Below the pieces are notes generated by a model, which saw only the letters and a program-made list of their open reading frames with translations, was not told where the DNA came from and searched no databases. A DNA stretch of 33,455 nt from positions 1 to 33,455 of the forward strand of contig SVKM01000004.1 of assembly GCA_015068465.1 (NCBI GenBank). Reading direction: 5' to 3'. This document shows, one piece after another, positions 1 to 9,555 of the stretch. The stretch comes from Oscillospiraceae bacterium. GTDB lineage: Bacteria > Bacillota > Clostridia > Oscillospirales > Oscillospiraceae. Positions within the stretch are counted from its first letter, which is position 1. Each line of letters opens with the position of its first letter. Both the position numbers and the translations under genes were made by a program.

Positions 1-1
1 T

Positions 2-61
2 GGCAAGGTTAACTTTCAAAAAATGCCCGGACTGAGCGCTTTGCTCAATATATGCGATTAA
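2..61 (+). CDS. possible C-terminal end of an ORF entering from the left edge
   Basis: Open frame ending ...GKVNFQKMPGLSALLNICD* at 59-61; too short to assign. Confidence 0.25.
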   Translation, partial: GKVNFQKMPGLSALLNICD

Positions 62-208
62 TTCAGCGGTTCCTTAGGTATCGGAAGACGCTGACGAAAA
101 CACGCAGGCTTTTATAATCCTATAGAGGTTGATAAAGCCCGATAGTTAGCGGATTTCGATAAATCTCAATTTCATGTGAATCCATATAACTCCGTGCAAT
201 TCGATGAC

Positions 209-232
209 AAAATGGTGTAAAAATGGCGTAAA
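209..232 (+). repeat. direct repeat, candidate distal att or integrase scar
   Basis: aaaatggtgtaaaaatggcgtaaa; 23/24 identical to 17052-17075. Confidence 0.55.
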
Positions 233-288
233 CAAACAACAGCCCAATACAACACCCAAATTCAAAAATGATATGCTACTTGCAAGAA

Positions 289-324
289 AGCAGCCCCTCC
301 CGACCGGGAGAGGCTGCTGCTTTT
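289..324. terminator. intrinsic terminator-like hairpin
   Basis: agcagcccctccc-gacc-gggagaggctgct followed by gctttt; 13-bp stem with one mismatch. Confidence 0.6.
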
Positions 325-961
325 ATTCTGCGACCGGTTGACCCGGCGCCTCTTGTTGCCCTGCCTTGTGATTTCGCGCAGAAAGCCTGCGAAACAAATC
401 GACGGTATACAGCGAGTCCTCGCTGACAGGCGGGCGGTAATTGTCGGACAGCGAGATTTTGTAGTCGTGAAACCCGATGATCTGTGTAAGGGAGTTGTAG
501 ATCGGCAGATTCGTCGGCTGCATGCTCATGGGCGCAAAGTGATCCGCCGGCAGCACGCCGTCCCAAGGATCGGGGTTCTGCGGCTCTTTCCAACGCAGCT
601 CGCCGATCGGGGGCTTTGCGTAGGGGATGCCCGCATAGACCTCAACCAGCCCATCGTCCGTATACACACCTTGCAGCGCGCCCTGTCGGAGCGCAAGCAC
701 CTCCGTCTTGACGGGAGCTGCCGTGTCGACAGCGGGTACCGCGTGAACAGGAGGCCATGTCAGCAGCAATATCGCGAGGAAGCAGCCAAGCCATGCCGCC
801 CAACCCGCCAGTTTTATATACCAACGGCGCTTTGAAAGCAGCAAATGATGGCATAGCCAGAAACCCACGCTCACTGCAATGGTCAAAACGCTTCCGGCCA
901 CGCGGTTCTGATTCAGCTCCAAAACGGCGAGCATCAGGAAAAATGCGATCCCGGACGCCAA
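323..961 (-). pseudogene. truncated type-B carboxylesterase with N-terminal TM segments
   Basis: Hydrophobic N-terminus, then carboxylesterase N-terminal motifs (VYAGIPYAKPPIGELRWKEPQ..W, VSEDSLY); family similarity stops after SEDSLY and the catalytic core is absent. Confidence 0.7.
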
Positions 962-999
962 TACAAATCCGACTTTTCTTCCACCCTTTTTTCTCCATT

Positions 1000-1938
1000 T
1001 TATACAGTCCTTTCATCAAACAGGGCCTTATAATCGCCGTAACCCGCTGCGTCTAGTTCATCGTATGGCACGAACCGCAGAGCGGCAGAATTGATGCAGT
1101 AGCGTAGCCCGCCGCGGTCGGCGGGGCCGTCGCTGAAGACATGACCGAGATGCGAGCCCGCAGCGCTGCTGCGCACCTCCGTGCGGATCATGCCGTGGGA
1201 GGCGTCGCGGCTTTCCGAAACGGAATCCTCCGAGATGGGCTTGGTAAACGCGGGCCAGCCGCAGCCGGAATCGTACTTGTCCAGCGAGGAGAACAGCGGC
1301 TCTCCGCTGACGACGTCCACATAGATGCCCTGCTCAAAGAAGTGGTCGTATTTTCCAGTGAACGCCCGCTCGGTCGCCGCGTTCTGCGTGACCTCGTAGG
1401 CGAGGTCGCCGATTCGCTCACGCAGCTCGATTTCCTTCTTTGCGGGAGCCTGTTCTCCTAAAGTGAACATGGCGGAGGGGATGTGGCAATAGCCATAGGG
1501 GTTCTTGTCGAGGTACTTCTGATGATACTCCTCCGCGGAATAGAAGTTCTGGAGTGGCATCAGCTCCACAGCCAGAGGCTTGCCGGCTTTCTCCTGCTCA
1601 CGGGCATAGACGGTTTCAATCTCGGGCAGCTGACTCTCCTCTGTGTAGTAGATGCCGGTGCGATACTGAATACCCCTGTCGTTGCCTTGACGGTTGACGG
1701 AGAGCGGGTCGATGACCATGAAGTAGTAATCCAGCAGCTCGGTCAGGGAAATTCTGGCATCGTCATAGCCGATGTGGACCGTCTCCGCGTGTCCGCTGGA
1801 GGCGCATACGTCCTGATAGCTGGGTTTTTCACTCGGCCCGTTTGCATAGCCGGTCTCAGTATAGACAACGCCGTCAAACTGGTCGAAGTACTTCTGTACG
1901 CCCCAAAAGCAGCCGCCTGCGAGATAGATGTGTTTCAT
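1000..1938 (-). CDS. msrAB: bifunctional peptide methionine sulfoxide reductase MsrA/MsrB
   Basis: MsrA GGCFWG motif; Msr[31 protein letters not shown] motifs; start at MKHIYLAGG. Confidence 0.95.
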   Translation of the reverse strand: MKHIYLAGGCFWGVQKYFDQFDGVVYTETGYANGPSEKPSYQDVCASSGHAETVHIGYDDARISLTELLDYYFMVIDPLSVNRQGNDRGIQYRTGIYYTEESQLPEIETVYAREQEKAGKPLAVELMPLQNFYSAEEYHQKYLDKNPYGYCHIPSAMFTLGEQAPAKKEIELRERIGDLAYEVTQNAATERAFTGKYDHFFEQGIYVDVVSGEPLFSSLDKYDSGCGWPAFTKPISEDSVSESRDASHGMIRTEVRSSAAGSHLGHVFSDGPADRGGLRYCINSAALRFVPYDELDAAGYGDYKALFDERTV

Positions 1939-2520
1939 TTCAGTAGGAACCTCCTCCACTGATTTCGTTATTTGGAATCTTGGCTAAACAGAAAAATCCG
2001 ACGCAGCACCGCAGCCCGAGAACAGCATACCACACAAACAAAAAAGTACTACAATCGTGAGAGCCGGCTTGCGTGTTTTCACCTCTGATCATCCTCCTCA
2101 ATGACGCAAATGAAAGAACGCAACGGGCAGGTGTCTGATACCGTGCGAAAAGTAAGGAAAATCTTTGTTACTCAGGATTTTTTGAGTAGTTGACGACACG
2201 GATTGAACGCGATATAATTATATCAAATCAAATTTTCTTTGTAAAGCAATTTTTCGGAGTTATCAGACTGAATGGGGTGGACACATGAAAGAAAGGAACT
2301 TGTTACGAAGAAAGAACGCAGAAAGATGTGATGGAGCGAATGTACACGCGATCATGTTGTATACGGGAAATGCCGGCACGGTAGAAAGGCGGCGCCGCAC
2401 GGGCGCAGAGGGTTCGCTGCGGGTGCTGCGCGAAACCGATAATTGTTGGTATTTGGAAGAGCCGCCTTCCGATATCCCCCATAAATGTCTGAAATCACGG
2501 GCTTATCGGCTGCAAAGTAA

Positions 2521-3343
2521 GCAAAGCGGCATTTAGATGACCATGAGCATCACCATCACCACGGCGGATTGCACCGCGTGGAGCATATTGTTTCGGATAT
2601 GCAGCTGGATGCGGATGCAGCGGCGGATGTGCTTGCTGTCTATGAGATGATCGCGGAGGCGGAGAGCGCGGTTCACGGCGTGCCGGTGGATGAAATTCAC
2701 CTCCACGAGGTCGGCACCATGGATGCCGTTGCCGATGTGACGGCGGTTTGCCTTTTGATGAGGGAGTTGTCGCCCGACGAGGTCGTCGCCTCACCCATTC
2801 ACGTCGGCAGCGGTACAGTGAAGTGCGCTCACGGCATCCTCCCGGTGCCCGCGCCGGCTGCGACGCATATTTTGAAAGGCGTGCCGATCTACGGCGGCGC
2901 CATCCAAAGCGAGTTGTGTACGCCCACCGGCGCAGCGTTGGTGAAGCACTTCGCGACACGCTTTGGCGAGATGCCTCTGATTTGCCATGGAGCAATTATA
3001 CAACGCGGGTGCGGTAGAGGTATTCACTGTGCCTGCGGGAATGAAGAAGAGCCGGCCCGGCGTGCTTCTGACCGTTCTTTGCCACGAAGGGCGGAAATCG
3101 GACGTACTCAAAGCGTTATTCCTGCATACCTCAACCATCGGCATCCGGGAATCCACGCTGCGCCGCCATGTGCTGGATCGGCGACTTGAAACGGTTGAAA
3201 CGCCGTACGGTGCGATTCATGTCAAGACATCTGCGGGATACGGCGTGACAAAGCGAAAATGGGAGTATGACGACATTGCGAATATCGCGCGGGAAAATGG
3301 AACAACGATTACTGAGGTTCGGCGGCAACTGGAGAATGACTGA
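2521..3343 (+). pseudogene. larC: degenerate LarC (nickel-pincer cofactor biosynthesis, DUF111) gene
   Basis: His-rich DDHEHHHHHGG linker, VDEIHLHEVGTMDAVADVTAVCLLM...SPIHVGSGTVKCAHGILPVPAPAA, then in another frame AMEQLYNAGAVEVFTVPAGMKKSRPGVLLTVLC...; N-terminus and a middle segment are missing and the frame is lost near 2985. Confidence 0.75.
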
Positions 3344-3373
3344 GAACAGTATTTCTTAAGGAGGAACCATACC

Positions 3374-3580
3374 ATGACAACGATCACAAAAGACATGAGT
3401 ATAGGGGAAGTTCTTGCTATTGATGTGTCGACAGCCCCGATCATGACGGAATACGGTATGCACTGCATGGGGTGCCCGGTAAGCCAGATGGAAACATTGG
3501 AAATGGGCTGTGCCGTACATGGCACCGATGTGGATGAGCTGGTTGAAAGATTGAACCTGTATCTCACGGAAAGCGCATAA
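3374..3580 (+). CDS. DUF1858 / hybrid-cluster-protein-associated redox disulfide domain protein
   Basis: 68 aa, MTTITKDMSIGEVLA...GMHCMGCP...ETLE; RBS aaggagg. Confidence 0.85.
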   Translation: MTTITKDMSIGEVLAIDVSTAPIMTEYGMHCMGCPVSQMETLEMGCAVHGTDVDELVERLNLYLTESA

Positions 3581-3598
3581 AGAGCATAGATAACTATG

Positions 3599-3632
3599 AT
3601 CGGGCAGAAGGCGTTTTGGCCTTCTGCCCGAT
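3599..3632. terminator. intrinsic terminator, probably bidirectional
   Basis: Perfect 14-bp stem atcgggcagaaggc/gccttctgcccgat. Confidence 0.8.
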
Positions 3633-3649
3633 TGGAAAACAGCAGCTGT

Positions 3650-3874
3650 GCGCTCCGGGTGCTCAAAGTCCATCTGGCAGCCCCAGACCCGCACGGCGAT
3701 CTTGGCAAAGCGCAAAATATCGTGGTCAAGAACATAGGTGAATACCGTAGGCATGACCACCGCGAGTCCCGCGCCATGGGCGCAGTCATAGAGAGCGGAT
3801 AGCTCATGCTCGATGTTATGGCTGTTCCAGTCCTGAGAACGCCCGACGCCGCAGGAGTTGTTGTGCGCCATCAT
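3650..3874 (-). pseudogene. iron-containing alcohol dehydrogenase (BDH-type) fragment
   Basis: MMAHNNSCGVGRSQDWNSHNIEHELSALYDCAHGAGLAVVMP...ILRFAKIAVRVWGCQMDFEHPERTA is an internal segment of the family; both ends missing. Confidence 0.75.
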
Positions 3875-3981
3875 AAGCTCAACATGATAAGGAAAAGTGG
3901 TGCTGATATAAAAAGAACCGAAAAGCGCTAAATCTTGTAAGATATATTTACAGGCTCGACTGCTTTTTGGCGTCCGTGCGC

Positions 3982-4884
3982 TTAGCGTGGGGTATACAAC
4001 CGTGGGACGGCGAGAAGCTCACCCTCTGCCACAATGACGGCCTCGCCGCCGATGCGGATGGCGTATCCGCTGCCGTCTTTCTCAATGTGGGTGCTGACCA
4101 CAGAGGGGCGGCCGAGCTTCTCACCCTGAATAAAGCGGCAGTCGTCGCCTGCGGCGATGAAGCCGTGGAGGCAGCCGTAATAGGTAAGCGCCCCGTTGGC
4201 GGTGCCGGTGGCGGATTCCTCATTGATGCCGTAAAGCGGCGCGAAGTTCCGCACATGGCAGGTCGCGCCCCCGCCGTCGCGGGTGAAGGCGTGGACACCG
4301 ACCACACCATAGCGTTTCGATAGTGCCGCGAGCGCCGGAAAGTTCGGCTCGATGCGCGCAAGCTCCCCGCGCGACCAAACGGGCAGCATGATATCGGGAA
4401 GCCCCGTCGAAACGAGCTGCGGAGGAAGCGTCAGAGCGTGCGCGCACTGCTCCGCCCAATTAAGCCCCATGATCCGGTACAGCTCCGTCAGCGCGGTCTC
4501 GTCCGTGATCTCGGCAAGCGCTTTCGGCGTCGCCATATCCATGTTTACCCTGCCGCCGCATACGCTCACGCGCAGCTCACCGGAGCGCGTGCGCAGGCGA
4601 AAGTCGCCGTCGCCGATGCCGCCGCTGCGGCGCAGCGCGGCAAACGCGCCGATGGTTGCGTGGCCGCACAGGTCGACCTCCGATTCGGGCGTGAAATAGC
4701 GCAGGTGGAAGGTGTGCGCGTCCAGACGCTTGACGAAGGCGGTTTCGGAATAGCGCAGCTCCCGCGCGACCTTGACGCAGAACGTATCCTCGGGGAAATC
4801 GCCGTCCCTGTCCAACAGCACGACGCCCGCCGGGTTCCCGCCGAACGGCTCGGACGTGAATGCGTCAACAATGAAGTATTTCAT
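3982..4884 (-). CDS. PhzF family isomerase/epimerase-like protein
   Basis: 300 aa; MKYFIVDAFTSEPFGGNPAGVVLL, RYSETAFV, YFTPESEVDLCGHATIGA, ESATGTANGAL motifs. Confidence 0.92.
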   Translation of the reverse strand: MKYFIVDAFTSEPFGGNPAGVVLLDRDGDFPEDTFCVKVARELRYSETAFVKRLDAHTFHLRYFTPESEVDLCGHATIGAFAALRRSGGIGDGDFRLRTRSGELRVSVCGGRVNMDMATPKALAEITDETALTELYRIMGLNWAEQCAHALTLPPQLVSTGLPDIMLPVWSRGELARIEPNFPALAALSKRYGVVGVHAFTRDGGGATCHVRNFAPLYGINEESATGTANGALTYYGCLHGFIAAGDDCRFIQGEKLGRPSVVSTHIEKDGSGYAIRIGGEAVIVAEGELLAVPRLYTPR

Positions 4885-5378
4885 GTTTTCGTCGCTCCGT
4901 TTTCCAGCGATTGCAAATAGGTGCTGTCCCGCATGGCACCGTAGAGCGCGCTGCGGATTAGGGGGTAGTATTCCGCGGGGATCTTTTGAAACTCTTGAAA
5001 CATGGGGGAGAAGTGCCAGCGCAAAATATCCTGCGAGTATGCCTCATAAAGCGCGCGGCCCTTTGCGTTCACAGATACCCGCAGCTCCTTTCTGCTGCCC
5101 GGCAGGGGGCTTTTCTCCAGCAGACCCTTGTCCACCAGCCGGTTGACGATCTTCGTGAAATTGCTGCGGGTGATGCCGAGGCGCGCGGCAATGGCGGACA
5201 TGTTCTCCTCGCGCTCCTCGTTTTCCAACAGATACTCCAGCACCTGGATCTGTGCGTAGGAGTAATGCACGCCTTCATAGTCCATCTTTTCCACCTTGTA
5301 GGCGGCGGCGTAGATGTTGCAGTAGTGGATCAGCGCCTCCACCATGCCGCGGTATTCACCCATCCATGCAAGCTTCAT
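4881..5378 (-). CDS. MarR family transcriptional regulator
   Basis: 165 aa winged-helix: VLEYLLENEEREENMSAIAARLGITRSNFTKIVNRLVDKGLLEKSPLPGSRKELRVSVNAKGRALYE; overlaps phzF start. Confidence 0.9.
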   Translation of the reverse strand: MKLAWMGEYRGMVEALIHYCNIYAAAYKVEKMDYEGVHYSYAQIQVLEYLLENEEREENMSAIAARLGITRSNFTKIVNRLVDKGLLEKSPLPGSRKELRVSVNAKGRALYEAYSQDILRWHFSPMFQEFQKIPAEYYPLIRSALYGAMRDSTYLQSLENGATKT

Positions 5379-5578
5379 GCCTCTCCGGCTCCTCTCGTCG
5401 GGTTTTCACCATTATAGCAAGCCTTGGCATGTTGCACAAGGCAAATGCGGCAAAATATAAAAGATTGACAAAAATTAAATTGAGCGTTGCTTTTCTAAGC
5501 GCGCCGCCTTATAATCTCTATGATGTTTCCGACGGAAACAAAAATGAAAAAGCGAACACCAAAAAGGGGGAGTAACAC

Positions 5579-7612
5579 TTGAAACGCAGTAAACCGATTT
5601 CCATGCTGTGCATCGCTCTGACACTGATTCTGCTCGGCAGCATTCTTGCGGGCGTATTCAACTCCGGCGCGGGGGCGACAAAAGTGAGCCGCATCCGCTT
5701 TGACGGAGGACATGGCGAGCTCAGCGGCCTGCTGTATATGCCCAAGGACGCCTCGGCGGAGCATCCCAAGCCCACGATTATCGTGACCCACGGCTATTTG
5801 AACTCCGCGGAGATGCAGGACGCCAACGCCATCGAGCTGTCCCGCCGCGGCTTTGTAGTTCTGGCGCTGGACCAGTACGACCACGGTCACTCCGCGCTAA
5901 GCGCGGAGAACTACTCCGATACGAGCTTTTTTGGCATTTGGCTGCCGTTCTGGCTCAACTCCATGAACGACGCGGTGCAGTATATGTATGACCAGCCCTA
6001 CGTGCTCAAGGATGCGGACGGCAACGGCATCATCGGCGTGACGGGTCACTCCATGGGCGGCTTTTCCAGCACCATGGCGCTTGCGATGGACGAGCAGCAG
6101 GCGATGGCGACCGGTGTGCGCAAGATCCGCGCGGGCTTGACGGAGGGCTCCGACTTCCTGTACACGGGCCTCGTCGGCGTCGATGCGGCGGCTGCGGACG
6201 CGCTCGGCGGCGGACGCTACATGGGCAAGGTCGCGGCGCAGTACGACGAGTTCTTCTTCAATGATCCCGCCGTGGAAGGTGGCACCGTGCGGCACAAGGA
6301 CTTTGTTTCGACGCCCGACGGACTGGCGTTTTTGCAGCAGTCGGCAAGCGCGCAGGCGAACACCTGGTACGATACCTCCGACGGCGGCAAGCGTATCATC
6401 TATGAGCCGGCGCAGACGCATCCGTGGAACCACTTTTCCGCAACGACCACGGCGTACGCGGTTTCTTTCTATCAGACCGCCTTTGCCGAGTATGGTTCTT
6501 ACCTCAAGAGCATTGCTCCGGAGAGCCAGCTCTGGCAGTGGAAGGAGTTCTTTGAGTGTGTGGCGCTGGTGGGCTTCGTGCTGCTGATCCTCGCGCTCGC
6601 GGCGATTGTGCTCGACCTGCCGTTTTTCAAGCTGGCAAAGACCGGCGAGCTTGCCGTTTTGCCCTCGCCCAAGGGAACGAACAATCTGGTGACGGTACTG
6701 ATCCTGCTCGTTGCGATCCTGCTGCCCGGACTGTTCTTCACGCCGCTGATGGACGACGGCGCGGGCAGCGCCAGTGTGAATATCCTTTTCTACGCGGGCT
6801 TGCTCGCGGCGGTTGGCGGCGTGGTGGCGCTTATTATGAACCTCACGCAGAAAAAGGAGAAAAAGCTGACCGTCGGCGGCTGCCTTATGGTCTGCTCCGG
6901 CGCTCTGCTTGCGCTGGTCGCGAAGCTTCCCATGTATCAGAATTACGGCTTCTGGACCGCGCCGGGCGTTAACAGCATCGCCTATTGGACCATCGGCTGC
7001 GCGCTTATCAGCGCGTGCGTCCTCAGCACCGTCTATGTCTGTCTCAAGGCAAAGGACAATGTCGGGTTCGACGCCTACGGACTGCGTTTCCAGCCCAAGG
7101 CGATCCTGGCGGGACTCTGCACGGCGCTTGTCACCGTCGTGTGCGCCTATGTGGTGCTGTTTTTGATGGACGCGCTGTTCAAGGCGGATTTCCGTATCTG
7201 GACGTTTGCGTTCAAGACCTTTGACGCGAACATCCTGCCCGCGATCCTGCGCTATCTGCCCACGTTCCTGCTGTTCTACATTATCTCCACCGCGGGCATC
7301 ACGATCAACACCAACACAGAGGGATTGCGGGGCGCCAAGGGCTATCTGCTTGCCATCGCGCTCAACGCGGGCGGCGCGATTCTCTGGCTCGCGCGGCAGT
7401 ACATTACACTCTTCTCTACCGGCGTTGCCGCGCATCCCGGCTCCGCGCTCTCCGGCATCGTGCTGGTCGCCATGGTGCCGACGCTCTCCATCGCGGCGAT
7501 CATCTCCCGTTATCTCTACAAGAAGACCGGCAACGTTTGGACGGCGGCGTTCCTCAACGGCTTCCTGATGACGACAATGACCATTGCCAACACGATGGTC
7601 GCGTTCAAGTGA
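5579..7612 (+). CDS. alpha/beta hydrolase domain fused to a polytopic membrane domain
   Basis: 677 aa, TTG start after gggag; GHSMGG nucleophile elbow; about 10 hydrophobic segments in residues 325-677. Confidence 0.85.
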   Translation: MKRSKPISMLCIALTLILLGSILAGVFNSGAGATKVSRIRFDGGHGELSGLLYMPKDASAEHPKPTIIVTHGYLNSAEMQDANAIELSRRGFVVLALDQYDHGHSALSAENYSDTSFFGIWLPFWLNSMNDAVQYMYDQPYVLKDADGNGIIGVTGHSMGGFSSTMALAMDEQQAMATGVRKIRAGLTEGSDFLYTGLVGVDAAAADALGGGRYMGKVAAQYDEFFFNDPAVEGGTVRHKDFVSTPDGLAFLQQSASAQANTWYDTSDGGKRIIYEPAQTHPWNHFSATTTAYAVSFYQTAFAEYGSYLKSIAPESQLWQWKEFFECVALVGFVLLILALAAIVLDLPFFKLAKTGELAVLPSPKGTNNLVTVLILLVAILLPGLFFTPLMDDGAGSASVNILFYAGLLAAVGGVVALIMNLTQKKEKKLTVGGCLMVCSGALLALVAKLPMYQNYGFWTAPGVNSIAYWTIGCALISACVLSTVYVCLKAKDNVGFDAYGLRFQPKAILAGLCTALVTVVCAYVVLFLMDALFKADFRIWTFAFKTFDANILPAILRYLPTFLLFYIISTAGITINTNTEGLRGAKGYLLAIALNAGGAILWLARQYITLFSTGVAAHPGSALSGIVLVAMVPTLSIAAIISRYLYKKTGNVWTAAFLNGFLMTTMTIANTMVAFK

Positions 7613-7726
7613 TCTTTACACATGATCTGATACTGACAAGCGGCACGGGCGCGCGGAAAATTCCGCACGCCCGACGCTGCGACTTTAAGACATAAGCAAG
7701 AATTTATTCGACTGGGGGAACAGACC

Positions 7727-8569
7727 ATGGACAACATTGCAAACGTGATCCGGGAGCGGCGCAGCGTCCGGACATTCGACGCTCGCCCGCTCCGCACGGA
7801 GGATGTCGAAAAGCTCAACGACTATATACGGAAGATCGAAAACCCTTATGAAATACCGGTGGAGTTCAAGCTGCTGGACGCGAAGAAGGACGGCCTGAGC
7901 AGCCCGGTGATTGCGGGGACGGAGCAGTATATCGGCGCGAAGGTCAAGCGGATGCCGCACGCCGAGGAGGCGTTCGGGTACTCCTTTGAAATGATGGTGC
8001 TCTGCGCACAGTCGCTCGGCGTCGGCACGACTTGGATCGGGGGAACAATGGACCGCGCCGCGTTCGAGCACGCGATGGCCTTGGGCGCGGATGAGATGAT
8101 GCCTTGCGCGAGCCCGCTGGGCTATCCGGCAGAGAAGATGTCTTTGCGGGAGGCAATGATGCGCAGGGGCGTCAAGGCGGATACCCGTTTTCCCTTTGGA
8201 GAGTTGTTTTTCAGCGCGGACGGGACGCCGCTCACAAAGGAGCGCGCGGGGGAATTGGCGGAGCCGCTGGAGCTGGTGCGGCTCGCGCCGTCCGCGGTCA
8301 ACAAGCAGCCCTGGCGCGTGTTCGCGGATGGGGATGCCGTGCATTTTTACGAGAAAAAGAACAAGGGCTTTGACACCGGAGCAACGGGGGACCTCCAAAA
8401 GGTGGACCTCGGCATCGCGCTGTGTCACTTTGCCCTCGGCGCACGGGAGGCGGGGCTGGAGCTGCGCTTCTCGCTGGACGATCCGCGGCTTGCGGCCGCG
8501 GGTGATATGGAGTATATCGCGTCGTGGCTCGTGACTGGCAGCGCGGAGCGGCGGGAGGCAGCGCCGTGA
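7727..8569 (+). CDS. nitroreductase family protein
   Basis: 280 aa; IRERRSVRTFDARPL N-terminus, LAPSAVNKQPWRVF. Confidence 0.88.
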   Translation: MDNIANVIRERRSVRTFDARPLRTEDVEKLNDYIRKIENPYEIPVEFKLLDAKKDGLSSPVIAGTEQYIGAKVKRMPHAEEAFGYSFEMMVLCAQSLGVGTTWIGGTMDRAAFEHAMALGADEMMPCASPLGYPAEKMSLREAMMRRGVKADTRFPFGELFFSADGTPLTKERAGELAEPLELVRLAPSAVNKQPWRVFADGDAVHFYEKKNKGFDTGATGDLQKVDLGIALCHFALGAREAGLELRFSLDDPRLAAAGDMEYIASWLVTGSAERREAAP

Positions 8570-9546
8570 CACGAACGGAGCGACAGAACAGGCGGAAACG
8601 GATCGCGGTCATTGCCTGCGTGATTGTTGTCGTACTGCTTGCGGCGGATCTTCTGGCGGGAAACTATCTTGTGTCCTTCGCGATCACGCGCGCTACGGCC
8701 TCCGGCATTGCCGCGGCGCCGGCACCGGTGACGAGCGGCGAGGCGGACGCGGCGATCTCCGGCCACTGGGGAGAACTGTCCGAACGGCTGAACGATTGGC
8801 TCGAGGATGCGGTTTCTGAAAAGGTAGAGATCACGTCCGACGACGGCCTGCTGCTCGTCGGCGACCTGTTCCGCACGGATGAGGCGTCGCACCGCTATCT
8901 CATCGCCGTCCACGGCTACACGGGAAAGCGGAGCGACATGGATGTTTACGCCATGCTCTATGCGCAGCGGGGGTATCATGTCCTGACGCCGGATCTGCGT
9001 GCGCACGGCGAAAGCGAAGGAAGCTACATCGGTATGGGCTGGCTGGACCGAAAGGATATCCTCAAGTGGATCGATGTGATCCTTGCACGCGATCCGGATG
9101 CGGAGATCGTACTGCACGGCGTTTCCATGGGAGGGGCAACCGTGATGATGACCTCGGGCGAGGAATTGCCCGAGAATGTGGTTGCCATCATAGATGATTG
9201 CGGCTATACTTCTGTTTGGGACGAATTTTCCGATGAGATCCGCTATCTGTTCCATCTTCCGGATTTTCCGTTTCTGTACACGGCGAGCGCGCTGGCGAAG
9301 CTGCGTGCGGGATACACCTTCGGGGAGGCTTCCGCGCTGGAACAGGTAAAGAAGTCAAAGACGCCGATGCTCTTCATCCACGGCTCGGAGGATAACTTTG
9401 TGCATACGGAGATGGTCTATCGCTTGTATGACGCCTGCTCAGCGCAGAAAGATATTTATATCGCCGAGGGCGCGGGACACGGGCAAGCGCTGTTCATCGA
9501 CCCGGAGATGTATGAGGCGCGTGTGTTCGGCTTTTTGGATTCGTGA
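8566..9546 (+). CDS. membrane-anchored alpha/beta hydrolase
   Basis: GTG start overlapping the upstream TGA (GTGA); N-terminal TM, HGYTGKRSDM, HGVSMGGATVMM, IHGSEDNFV, EGAGHGQA. Confidence 0.88.
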   Translation: MTRTERQNRRKRIAVIACVIVVVLLAADLLAGNYLVSFAITRATASGIAAAPAPVTSGEADAAISGHWGELSERLNDWLEDAVSEKVEITSDDGLLLVGDLFRTDEASHRYLIAVHGYTGKRSDMDVYAMLYAQRGYHVLTPDLRAHGESEGSYIGMGWLDRKDILKWIDVILARDPDAEIVLHGVSMGGATVMMTSGEELPENVVAIIDDCGYTSVWDEFSDEIRYLFHLPDFPFLYTASALAKLRAGYTFGEASALEQVKKSKTPMLFIHGSEDNFVHTEMVYRLYDACSAQKDIYIAEGAGHGQALFIDPEMYEARVFGFLDS

Positions 9547-9555
9547 GGGGGAGAC

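Noticed and set aside
5897-7435. 512-aa minus-strand ORF
   Set aside because: Antisense to the hydrolase-membrane fusion; low-complexity Arg/Glu/Gln-rich shadow ORF.
7649-7674. Hairpin gggcgcgcggaa/ttccgcacgccc
   Set aside because: No T-tract and no related copies; could be an ordinary weak terminator.
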